From contig URVF01000025.1 of the NCBI GenBank assembly GCA_900551185.1, positions 1 through 12,291 of the forward strand: a DNA stretch of 12,291 nucleotides, in the 5' to 3' direction. Source of the DNA: an uncultured Collinsella sp. GTDB taxonomy: Bacteria; Actinomycetota; Coriobacteriia; Coriobacteriales; Coriobacteriaceae. The translations under genes and the position numbers were made by a program. The notes under the pieces are model-generated. The model ran no database searches, was not told the origin of the DNA, and saw nothing but the letters and a program-made list of their open reading frames with translations. Positions within the stretch are counted from its first letter, which is position 1. Each line of letters opens with the position of its first letter. This document shows positions 1 to 6,023 of the stretch, in pieces.

Positions 1-48
1 TCTACACGCGTAAGATCGTCGGCAGCGTCAGATGTGTATAAGAGACAG
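1..48 (+). other. Nextera i5-side sequencing adapter (not genomic)
   Basis: This is library-construction sequence. Bases 1-7 match the end of the P5 oligo, 8-15 (GCGTAAGA) sit where the i5 index belongs, 16-29 (TCGTCGGCAGCGTC) are the Nextera read-1 tail, and 30-48 (AGATGTGTATAAGAGACAG) are the 19-bp Tn5 mosaic end. Genomic DNA begins at 49. The mosaic end read in one frame gives the tell-tale peptide YKRQ, so any frame running through it (for example from 34) is an artefact. Confidence 0.98.
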
Positions 49-50
49 GT

Positions 51-2255
51 TCCGGTAAGCGCGTGTCCCCGGGCGAGACGGCGATGTTTACCGCTCTGTA
101 CGAGCAGTCTCAAAAGGCAAAAAAGACCGGCCGTGCAAAAGGGAATGTCTTTGCGGGCGGTGCAACCTCCGCGTCGCAGCCGAGCGGGGCTCCTTCGGTG
201 CCTGCGAACAACGCAGGTGCTGCCAACGCCGCGAATGCCGCCGGCAACGTTAATGCCGGCAAGGCCGACAACAATACTCCCTCTGCCGGTGGCGCGGGGC
301 TTACGGGTAACCTTGGCACGATTTACACCGGCGCCTCCGAGACTGGCACGTTCGCCCGCCTGGATGATAGCGGTGCCGAGTTTGCGGGCTCGGGTTCCAA
401 GGAAGATTATTACGATTTTGGCTTGAACTACGGTAGCGATGCTTCGTCGAGTTCGACCTCTGACGGTCTGGTCCGTCATCGCCATCGCAAGGGCGAGCGC
501 AAAAAGCGTCACACCGGCGCCATTATTGCCGCTGTAGTCGCGGTGCTTCTCGTTGCGCTTGGCGCAAGCGGCTTTATGCTGCTTAACTCGGCAAAGACCG
601 TAAAGAGCGAAGCGAAGGAGGCTGTCGAGATCGTCGGTGGCCTTAAGGACAAGGTCACATCGGGCGATTTTTCGACGCTGCCTGACGACGCGAAGAAGAT
701 CGATGAGCTCTGCAACAGCATGAAGGCGGAGACCTCGAGCCCGCTGTGGACGGCGGCTTCGTTTATCCCGGTGTATGGCGGCGATATCAATGCGGCCCGC
801 ACCATGATTGACGCCCTGTCCGATGTCTCGAGCAATGCGCTGGTTCCCATGGCCGACAACCTTTCGCAGGCCACGCCCGGCAAGCTGTTCCAGGACGGCA
901 TGATTAACGTGTCCGCGCTGCAGGCGGTCGCCGATTCGCTTTCCAGCAGCTCGAAGGTGTTCAAGAGCGCCAACGAGAAGATCCAGGGCATTGGCGATAC
1001 TCATATTTCCCAGGTGACCGAGCTGGTCGATAAGGCCAAGGACGGCTTTGCCACCCTCAACGGTGCGGTTGACGCGGCGGAAAAGGTCGCCCCCGTCCTT
1101 CCCCAGATGCTCGGCGCCAACGGCCAGACGCGCAACTACCTTATGTACGCCATGAACAACGTCGAGATTCGTGCCTGCGGCGGCTTTGGCGGTTCGCAGG
1201 GCCTGATTTCGGTCACTGACGGCCAGATGTCGATTGGCGAGTTTGTTCCCCGCATTGGACTCAGCGAGGATGAGGCAGTCGAGAGCGTCGACGAAGAGGA
1301 TGAGGCGCTGTTCGGCAACCACAGTAACCTGTACAACTCGGGCAATACCTATTCGCCTGATTGGCCCCGCAACTCGCAGCGTGTCGCCGCGCTGTGGAAG
1401 TCCCAGTATGGACAGGACGTTGATGGCGTCATCGGTATCGACCCGGTGTTCCTGCAGTATCTGCTGGGCCTGGTCGGTAATGTCTCGCTGCCCGACGGAA
1501 CGGTTGTCGACGGCACCAACGCCGCAAAGGTCCTCATGCACGATGTGTACTGGAACTATCCGGTCGAGGAGTCGGACGGCATCTTTGCATCCGTCGCCAG
1601 CGCTGCCTTCGACAAGATCCTTGGCGGTATCGGCGATGTCGATGTTACGAAGCTTGTCAGCGTTGTTGAGCGCGGTGCCGAAGAGGGCCGCCTGATCGCG
1701 TGGATGAGAAACGATGATGAGCAGAATGCCATCAAAGAGACGGGTATTGACGCTTCGCTGCCCGATCCGGATGACCCGAGTGCCGATCCCGTTGCTGGCG
1801 TTTACTTTAACAACCTGAGTTTCTCCAAACTCGACTGGTATTTGAACGCCGACACGCAGATTGGCCAGGGCGTGAAGAACGGCGATGGCACGTGCTCCTA
1901 TCGCATCACCGTTACCCTGACGAACATCATGACGCAGGAGGAGGCTGGCAAGCTGCCCGACTACGTTGCGGCGAACGCAACCGATGCCGCACGTGATGAC
2001 GAACGTCTGAATGTCTCGTTGTTTGCCCCGACGGGCGGCAACATCAGCGACCTTACGGTTGAAGGGACCCAGTTTGGGCTTGGCGCCGCTACGTGGCATG
2101 GAATCCCCTTCTATTCGGGCACCGTTGACCTGCATGCTGGCGAGACGACGACGATCACGTATACGCTGACCACGTCGGCCGAGGCGGGGGACAAGCCGCT
2201 TACGCTGCGTCAGACTCCTACATGCCAGGCGGCTCGCGACAGCGCGTCGGCGTAG
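51..2255 (+). CDS. DUF4012 domain-containing membrane-anchored protein, 5'-partial
   Basis: The frame is open from the first genomic codon (51) to TAG at 2253-2255, at least 735 codons. The GTG at 63 and the ATG at 84 have no convincing ribosome binding site and nothing stops the frame upstream, so the true start is probably off the contig. Numbering from the GTG, residues about 1-130 are a low-complexity Ala/Gly/Asn/Ser-rich segment. A basic patch (RHRHRKGERKKRH) then precedes one hydrophobic helix at about 153-174, giving a predicted N-in, C-out single-pass protein. The outer part carries the DUF4012 signature MNNVEIRACGGFGGS (364-378), which resembles the family's usual N-N-x-E-x-R-x-x-G-G-F-x-G-S. 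The biochemical role of DUF4012 is unknown; members often sit near envelope or exopolysaccharide genes. The next gene is glmM, but a hairpin separates them. Family call firm, function unknown. Confidence 0.85.
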   Translation, partial: SGKRVSPGETAMFTALYEQSQKAKKTGRAKGNVFAGGATSASQPSGAPSVPANNAGAANAANAAGNVNAGKADNNTPSAGGAGLTGNLGTIYTGASETGTFARLDDSGAEFAGSGSKEDYYDFGLNYGSDASSSSTSDGLVRHRHRKGERKKRHTGAIIAAVVAVLLVALGASGFMLLNSAKTVKSEAKEAVEIVGGLKDKVTSGDFSTLPDDAKKIDELCNSMKAETSSPLWTAASFIPVYGGDINAARTMIDALSDVSSNALVPMADNLSQATPGKLFQDGMINVSALQAVADSLSSSSKVFKSANEKIQGIGDTHISQVTELVDKAKDGFATLNGAVDAAEKVAPVLPQMLGANGQTRNYLMYAMNNVEIRACGGFGGSQGLISVTDGQMSIGEFVPRIGLSEDEAVESVDEEDEALFGNHSNLYNSGNTYSPDWPRNSQRVAALWKSQYGQDVDGVIGIDPVFLQYLLGLVGNVSLPDGTVVDGTNAAKVLMHDVYWNYPVEESDGIFASVASAAFDKILGGIGDVDVTKLVSVVERGAEEGRLIAWMRNDDEQNAIKETGIDASLPDPDDPSADPVAGVYFNNLSFSKLDWYLNADTQIGQGVKNGDGTCSYRITVTLTNIMTQEEAGKLPDYVAANATDAARDDERLNVSLFAPTGGNISDLTVEGTQFGLGAATWHGIPFYSGTVDLHAGETTTITYTLTTSAEAGDKPLTLRQTPTCQAARDSASA

Positions 2256-2273
2256 GGTTTTTCTGGTAGCGCA

Positions 2274-2279
2274 GATAAT
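2274..2279 (+). promoter_or_regulatory. Possible -10 element for glmM
   Basis: GATAAT matches the sigma-70 -10 consensus at 5 of 6 positions. No recognisable -35 lies 16-18 bases upstream, where the DUF4012 gene ends. If real, transcription would start near 2286, just before the hairpin at 2293-2319, which would place that hairpin in the glmM leader. Weak call. Confidence 0.25.
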
Positions 2280-2292
2280 CGAGTACGATTTT

Positions 2293-2326
2293 GGGGCGGA
2301 CAGGCAATCTGTTCGCCCCTATTTTG
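2293..2326 (+). terminator. Hairpin with U-rich tail after the DUF4012 gene
   Basis: GGGGCGGACAG (2293-2303) pairs over 11 bp with CTGTTCGCCCC (2309-2319), with one G-U pair and a 5-base loop, followed by TATTTTG. It lies 38 bases after the DUF4012 stop, and its tail ends 12 bases before the glmM ATG, abutting the glmM ribosome binding site (AAGGAGAG, 2328-2335). It fits an intrinsic terminator; a role as a glmM leader structure is also possible. Confidence 0.75.
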
Positions 2327-2338
2327 TAAGGAGAGCGC

Positions 2339-3670
2339 ATGAAGTACTTTGGCACCGACGGCTTTCGCGGTGAGGCCAACGTTGGGCTGACGGTAGAGCA
2401 CGCTTATAAGATCGGCCGCTTTGTGGGCTGGTATTACGGCGCCAACCGCGAGCGCAAGGCGCGCGTCATCGTGGGCAAGGACACGCGTCGCTCGAGCTAT
2501 ATGTTCGAGGCGGCGCTGGTGAGCGGCCTGGTCGCGAGCGGTGCGGACGCCTATATACTGCACGTGATCCCGACGCCGGGCGTGGCACATCAGACCGTGG
2601 AGGGCTGCTTCGATTGCGGCATCACGATCAGTGCGAGCCACAACCCGTTTTGCGATAACGGCATTAAGCTCGTCAACAGCGACGGCTTTAAGATGGACGA
2701 GGACGTGCTGGAGCTCATCGAGGACTACATCGATGGCAAGAGCGAGGTACCGCTGGCAACGGGCAACCATATCGGCGCCACGGTCGATTACATGCAGGGC
2801 CGCAACCGCTATATTGCCTCGCTCATCGCCAGCGCGAACTTTTCGCTGCAGGGCGTCAAGATCGGTATCGACTGCGCCAACGGCTCGGCATCCTCGGTGG
2901 CCAAGCCGGTGTTCGACGCACTGGGCGCCGACGTGCGCGTGATCAACGCCGCGCCCGATGGCTTTAACATCAACGTCGACTGCGGCTCCACGCATATGGA
3001 GCGCCTGCAGCGCCATGTGGTGGAGCAGGGCCTGGACGTGGGCTTTGCCTATGACGGCGATGCCGATCGCTGCCTGGCCGTGGACGAGCGCGGTCGCGTG
3101 GTAGACGGCGATCAGATCCTGTACGTGTGCGGCGTGTATCTGAACAAGCACGGGCGACTCTCGGGCGGTACCGTGGTGCCGACGATTGCCAGCAACTTTG
3201 GCCTGGTCAAGTCGCTGGAGCTTGCCGGTCTGAGCGCCGTGACCAGCGGTGTGGGCGACCGTCACGTGTATGCCAAGATGCGCGAGGGCGGCTACAGCCT
3301 GGGTGGCGAGCAGACGGGCCATACGATCTTTGGCGATATCGAGCGCACGGGCGACGGCATTATGACCTCGCTGCGCGTGATGGAAGTGATTCGTGCCGAG
3401 CGTGAGACGCTCTCGCAGCTCACGGCTCCGTGCAAGCTGCTGCCGCAGGCGCAGGTGGCCGTGCACGTGGCGGACAAGGACGCCGCGCTCGAGAACATGG
3501 GCGTGCAGAACGCCATCGCCGAGGCCGAGGCGTCGCTGGCGGGCGAGGGCCGCGTGCTCGTACGCAAGAGCGGAACCGAGTCGGTTATCCGCGTGCTGGC
3601 CGAGGCGCCCGACCAAGCATCCGCCGATGCCGCCATGAAGCGCATCGCCAACGCGCTCGAGGCTTTATAG
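2339..3670 (+). CDS. glmM: Phosphoglucosamine mutase GlmM
   Basis: GlmM converts glucosamine-6-phosphate to glucosamine-1-phosphate in the cytoplasm, a step towards UDP-GlcNAc for peptidoglycan. At 443 residues it is the usual length. It begins KYFGTDGFRG, typical of GlmM rather than of phosphoglucomutase. The phosphoserine loop TISASHNPFCDNGIK has the catalytic serine at 100, the metal loop DGDADR is at 239-244, the sugar-binding GEQTGH at 323-328, and the C-terminal phosphate loop RKSGTES at 409-415. The last residue of that loop is usually proline (SGTEP) but is serine here. The ATG at 2339 follows AAGGAGAG at good spacing. No partner gene of the pathway is visible. GlmM normally needs activating phosphorylation of the active-site serine; that is family knowledge. 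The TAG stop lies inside a 13-bp inverted repeat. The alternative, a broader phosphohexomutase, is unlikely given the GlmM-type N-terminus. Confidence 0.95.
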   Translation: MKYFGTDGFRGEANVGLTVEHAYKIGRFVGWYYGANRERKARVIVGKDTRRSSYMFEAALVSGLVASGADAYILHVIPTPGVAHQTVEGCFDCGITISASHNPFCDNGIKLVNSDGFKMDEDVLELIEDYIDGKSEVPLATGNHIGATVDYMQGRNRYIASLIASANFSLQGVKIGIDCANGSASSVAKPVFDALGADVRVINAAPDGFNINVDCGSTHMERLQRHVVEQGLDVGFAYDGDADRCLAVDERGRVVDGDQILYVCGVYLNKHGRLSGGTVVPTIASNFGLVKSLELAGLSAVTSGVGDRHVYAKMREGGYSLGGEQTGHTIFGDIERTGDGIMTSLRVMEVIRAERETLSQLTAPCKLLPQAQVAVHVADKDAALENMGVQNAIAEAEASLAGEGRVLVRKSGTESVIRVLAEAPDQASADAAMKRIANALEAL

Positions 3671-3698
3671 CTACGCGGTTTTACCAAACCGCGTAGCT
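3669..3698 (+). terminator. Perfect 13-bp inverted repeat at the glmM stop
   Basis: AGCTACGCGGTTT (3669-3681) and AAACCGCGTAGCT (3686-3698) are exact reverse complements around the loop TACC. The left arm contains the last two bases of the glmM stop codon. No U-tract follows, so it may be a 3'-end stabilising hairpin, a terminator of non-classical type, or a processing site. Confidence 0.5.
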
Positions 3699-3710
3699 GC
3701 TCGACGCTGC

Positions 3711-3809
3711 AAACGGCCCCAAGCGGCAATCTGACGTTCAATTTCAAGGGCGCGACCAGAAGGTCAGCGCCCTTTCATTTCACGTCACCTTGCTCGCTTG
3801 GGGCCGTTT
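3711..3809. repeat. 99-bp element with perfect 15-bp terminal inverted repeats
   Basis: AAACGGCCCCAAGCG (3711-3725) is repeated as its exact reverse complement at 3795-3809, with 69 bases between. Inside lie a short inverted pair TGACGT/ACGTCA (3732-3737 and 3782-3787) and a strong central hairpin. The whole could fold as one long branched stem. The shape resembles a small palindromic or MITE-like extragenic element, but no target-site duplication is evident and no second copy occurs in this window. Confidence 0.55.
3746..3780 (+). terminator. Candidate glmM terminator hairpin
   Basis: AAGGGCGCGACC (3746-3757) pairs with GGTC-A-GCGCCCTT (3762-3774) through 12 base pairs and one bulged A, with a 4-base loop. 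The U-rich run TCATTT follows to 3780. It is the best intrinsic-terminator shape downstream of glmM on the plus strand, about 76 bases after the stop. It sits at the centre of the larger inverted repeat 3711-3809. Confidence 0.5.
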
Positions 3810-3842
3810 TCGCTGACGTTGCCAAGACATTAGCGTCAACGA

Positions 3843-3871
3843 ACTAGTCATTGGGTACCTAGTTATTGGGT
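3843..3871. repeat. Two-copy 15-bp tandem repeat
   Basis: ACTAGTCATTGGGT (3843-3856) is followed, offset by 15 bases, by CCTAGTTATTGGGT (3858-3871), identical at 12 of 14 positions. It lies just beyond the minus-strand terminator of the peptidase gene. No function can be assigned. Confidence 0.5.
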
Positions 3872-3872
3872 G

Positions 3873-3914
3873 AAAAAAGGGGACGCTGCGGATTGGTTCC
3901 GCGGCGTCCCCTTT
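3873..3914 (-). terminator. Strong terminator of the M32 peptidase gene
   Basis: Arms 3876-3892 and 3898-3914 pair over 17 bp with a single G-T wobble and a 5-base loop. Read on the minus strand, the stem runs directly into six U residues (the A run at 3873-3878). It begins 22 bases after the peptidase stop codon, so it is the natural end of that transcript. Confidence 0.85.
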
Positions 3915-3936
3915 GCGTTGGCGTGTCGGTTATGCC

Positions 3937-5520
3937 TTACAGCTCGTAGAGCGTGGTGAACTTGTCCTGCAGGTAGCTGCAGTAGTAGCGGGCATCGAAC
4001 GCCATGCCGCACGCGCCCTTGATGAGCTCCGGCGCGTCCTTGGCGCGGCCCCACTGCCAAATGTGCTCGCCCAGCCAGGCGCGGACAGGTGTCAGGTCGC
4101 CGCCCGCGCAGGCGCCGTTAAGGTCGACACCGTCGCGGCATATGGCCGGCACAAACATGGCATCGTAGGCACTGCCCAGCGCATACGTGGGGAAGTAGCC
4201 AAACGAGCCGCCGCTCCAGTGCGTATCCTGTAGGCAGCCGTGCGTGTCGTCGGGAACGGGAATGCCCAGGTACTCATCCATAAAGCGATTCCAAAGCGCG
4301 GGGATGTTCTTGGCCGTGGCCTCGCCGGCAAACAGCATGCGCTCGATCTCGTAGCGCACCATAACGTGCAGCGGATAGGTGAGCTCGTCGGCCTCGGTGC
4401 GGATCAGCGAAGGCTGCGCGATGTTCACGGCGTGGTAGAGCGTGTCCTCGTCGACGTCGCCGTAGACCTCGGGTGCGTGGCGGCGCAGCACCTCGAGCAG
4501 CGGTCCCATAAAGGCACGGCTGCGGCCCACGGTGTTCTCAAAGAAGCGGCTCTGGCTCTCGTGGATGCCCATGGAGGTGCCGCCCTCCAGGCAGGTGCGC
4601 GCATAGGCGGGATTGACGCCCAGCTCGTACATGGTGTGCCCCGCCTCGTGGATGATGCTGTAGACGTTGGAGATGCAATCGTCCTCGTAGATGTGTGTCG
4701 CGATGCGCGCGTCACCCACGGCAAAGCCCTCGCTAAACGGGTGCTCGGTAAAGGCAAGCGTGGTGTCGTCCAGGTTCAGGCCGACGAGCTTCATCAGGTC
4801 GAAGCTCATGGCGCGCTGGGCGGCCTCGGGCACGCGGGCGTGCAAAAAGTCGGCATCGGGCTGCTGACCGCGCTCGCCGATGGCGTGCACGAGCGGCACG
4901 ACCGTGGCCTTGACCTCCTCGCAAAACGCGTCGAAGCTCTTGGCGGAAAGGCCGCGCTCGTACTGGTCGAGCCAAACGTCGTATGGGTCGCGCTTGGGGT
5001 CCATGAGTTCGGCCTGATGCTTAAGTTGGGCGACGATTCTATCCACATAGGGCTCAAAGCTCGCCCAGTCGTTGGCCGTCTTGGCCTTATGCCACACGGC
5101 GTCGGCCTCGCAGGTGAGCCTGGTCCAGGCTTCGGCCTCCTCGGTAGGAATAACGCTTGCCTCGCGCTGGTCGCGGCCGAGCACGCGGATCTCGTCGAGC
5201 AGCTGCGGGTCGTCTACATGTCCGTCTGCAACCGTCTCGCGCGCTAACGAGCGTACGAGCTCAACGGACTTCTCGCTGGTCAGTAGCTTGTGATGCTCGC
5301 CGGCAAGGGTTCCCATGGCGTCGGCGCGCGCTGCGGCGCCGTTGGCAGGAGCAATCGTCGCTCCATCGAACTCGGCAATCTTGAGCAGGTACTCGCGAGT
5401 CCACAGCTTGCCCTCGAGTTTGCGGAACTTTTTGACGGCCTTGTCGACTTTAGCGGCCTTGACGCCCTTGGCGGCCTTTGCCACGGCGGCCTTGGCCTTC
5501 TTATCGAGTTTCTTTCCCAT
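3937..5520 (-). CDS. M32 family zinc metallocarboxypeptidase
   Basis: A cytoplasmic-type carboxypeptidase (Taq/Pfu carboxypeptidase family, M32) that removes C-terminal residues from peptides. The zinc motif HEAGH is at residues 291-295, and the third ligand Glu321 lies in GIHESQSRFFEN, 30 residues after the first histidine, as known for the family. Downstream, HWSGGSFGYFPTYALGS near the C-terminus is also typical. At 527 residues it is somewhat longer than the usual near-500. The excess is an N-terminal Lys/Ala-rich stretch of about 35 residues (MGKKLDKKAKAAVAKAAKGV...), with no signal peptide or membrane helix. The ATG at 5520 follows AAGGA 7 bases upstream on the minus strand; in-frame ATGs further in would cut the family domain. 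It stands alone, convergent to glmM and divergent from the pheS leader. No promoter could be picked confidently. Confidence 0.93.
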   Translation of the reverse strand: MGKKLDKKAKAAVAKAAKGVKAAKVDKAVKKFRKLEGKLWTREYLLKIAEFDGATIAPANGAAARADAMGTLAGEHHKLLTSEKSVELVRSLARETVADGHVDDPQLLDEIRVLGRDQREASVIPTEEAEAWTRLTCEADAVWHKAKTANDWASFEPYVDRIVAQLKHQAELMDPKRDPYDVWLDQYERGLSAKSFDAFCEEVKATVVPLVHAIGERGQQPDADFLHARVPEAAQRAMSFDLMKLVGLNLDDTTLAFTEHPFSEGFAVGDARIATHIYEDDCISNVYSIIHEAGHTMYELGVNPAYARTCLEGGTSMGIHESQSRFFENTVGRSRAFMGPLLEVLRRHAPEVYGDVDEDTLYHAVNIAQPSLIRTEADELTYPLHVMVRYEIERMLFAGEATAKNIPALWNRFMDEYLGIPVPDDTHGCLQDTHWSGGSFGYFPTYALGSAYDAMFVPAICRDGVDLNGACAGGDLTPVRAWLGEHIWQWGRAKDAPELIKGACGMAFDARYYCSYLQDKFTTLYEL

Positions 5521-5638
5521 ACCGTATCCTTAATCTCGCAGGCCGAGCGCCGTAAGCGGCTGCGCGGCCAGTTTGCACAGCTACCTGCCTTGTACCCAGC
5601 ACGAACAAAACGGAACGCGGCGATATGCTCGCAGAATG

Positions 5639-5647
5639 TGGTATCCT
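5639..5647 (+). promoter_or_regulatory. Possible extended -10 promoter of the pheST leader
   Basis: TGG followed by TATCCT (5642-5647) fits an extended -10 (TGn then a 4/6 match to TATAAT). The -35 region shows no consensus. A start near 5654 would lie just before the first base of T-box Stem I at 5659, which supports it by position. Confidence 0.4.
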
Positions 5648-5658
5648 ATAGCCCAATG

Positions 5659-5938
5659 CGTTGACGGAGAGGGCTTTGCCCGCCGCGTCGCCGGCAAGAG
5701 AGGGAAGGTCATGGGCTGCAAGCCTTCCTGCGGTGGCAAGGGCTAAGCGTTCACTCCCGAGCAGCGACCTCAACGGGCGCGCGGCCAGTGGCAGCAAAGC
5801 CTCAGTAGGGAAGCCGTGAGCCTCGCGACAAGAGGCGCAGAGTGGGCGCGGCGGGCCATACATCCGCCGGGTCAAACAAGGTGGTACCGCGGAATTTAAC
5901 CGTCCTTGGGCAATGCACATGCCCGAGGGCGGTTTTTT
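5659..5938 (+). promoter_or_regulatory. Phenylalanine T-box riboswitch (tRNA-sensing leader of pheST)
   Basis: This 5' leader senses the charging state of tRNA-Phe and, by position, controls pheS and probably pheT. The base of Stem I is CGTTGA-GG (5659-5667, C5665 bulged) paired with CCTCAACG (5768-5775). The distal part has AGAGAG before a GGAAGG/CCTTCC-closed loop (about 5697-5728), as in other T-boxes. The 3' side of Stem I carries UUC at 5750-5752 followed by the conserved purine A5753, a phenylalanine specifier codon. Stem III is CGGCGG/CCGCCG (5849-5854 with 5864-5869). The T-box sequence AAGGTGGTACCGCGG occupies 5878-5892. Its bulge UGGU can pair with tRNA ending ACCA, matching the usual A discriminator of tRNA-Phe. 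The antiterminator is CAAGG/CCTTG (5877-5881 with 5904-5908) plus CGG/CCG. It competes with the terminator at 5899-5938, so the mechanism should be transcriptional. Confidence 0.95.
5899..5938 (+). terminator. T-box attenuator terminator
   Basis: Arms 5899-5912 and 5920-5933 pair over 14 bp with two G-U wobbles and a 7-base loop, running into six U residues (5933-5938). Bases 5900-5908 are shared with the antiterminator, so the two folds exclude each other. Confidence 0.92.
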
Positions 5939-5953
5939 GTTACCGAACCGGGC

Positions 5954-6005
5954 CGCGCATCCGCAGCATCGGGAGGCGTCAGCCGTCCCGGAGCGCGGAT
6001 GCGCG
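5954..6005 (+). promoter_or_regulatory. Second leader hairpin between the T-box terminator and pheS
   Basis: CGCGCATCCGC (5954-5964) and GCGGATGCGCG (5995-6005) are perfect 11-bp inverted repeats. Inside them CGGGA (5970-5974) pairs with TCCCG (5986-5990) and the stem continues with GGC/GCC around one bulge. The structure ends 18 bases before the pheS ATG, leaving the ribosome binding site (AAAGGGAAG, 6013-6021) just outside. No U-tract follows, so it is unlikely to be a terminator. Its role is unknown. Confidence 0.55.
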
Positions 6006-6023
6006 AGAGACGAAAGGGAAGAC

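Noticed and set aside
30..48. 19-bp Tn5/IS50 mosaic end, and its inverted copy at 12243-12261, as ends of a 12-kb transposon
   Set aside because: Both copies are joined outward to Nextera tails, index bases and P5/P7 fragments, so they are library adapters.
2210..3616. 468-codon open frame on the minus strand opposite glmM
   Set aside because: It mirrors a gene with intact GlmM motifs; its His/Ala/Val/Arg-rich composition is typical of antisense frames in GC-rich DNA, and it has no recognisable domain.
5913..6023. Upstream ATG at 5913 as the start of PheS, adding 37 residues
   Set aside because: It lies inside the attenuator loop, lacks a ribosome binding site and adds residues foreign to the family; ATG 6024 has a good site.
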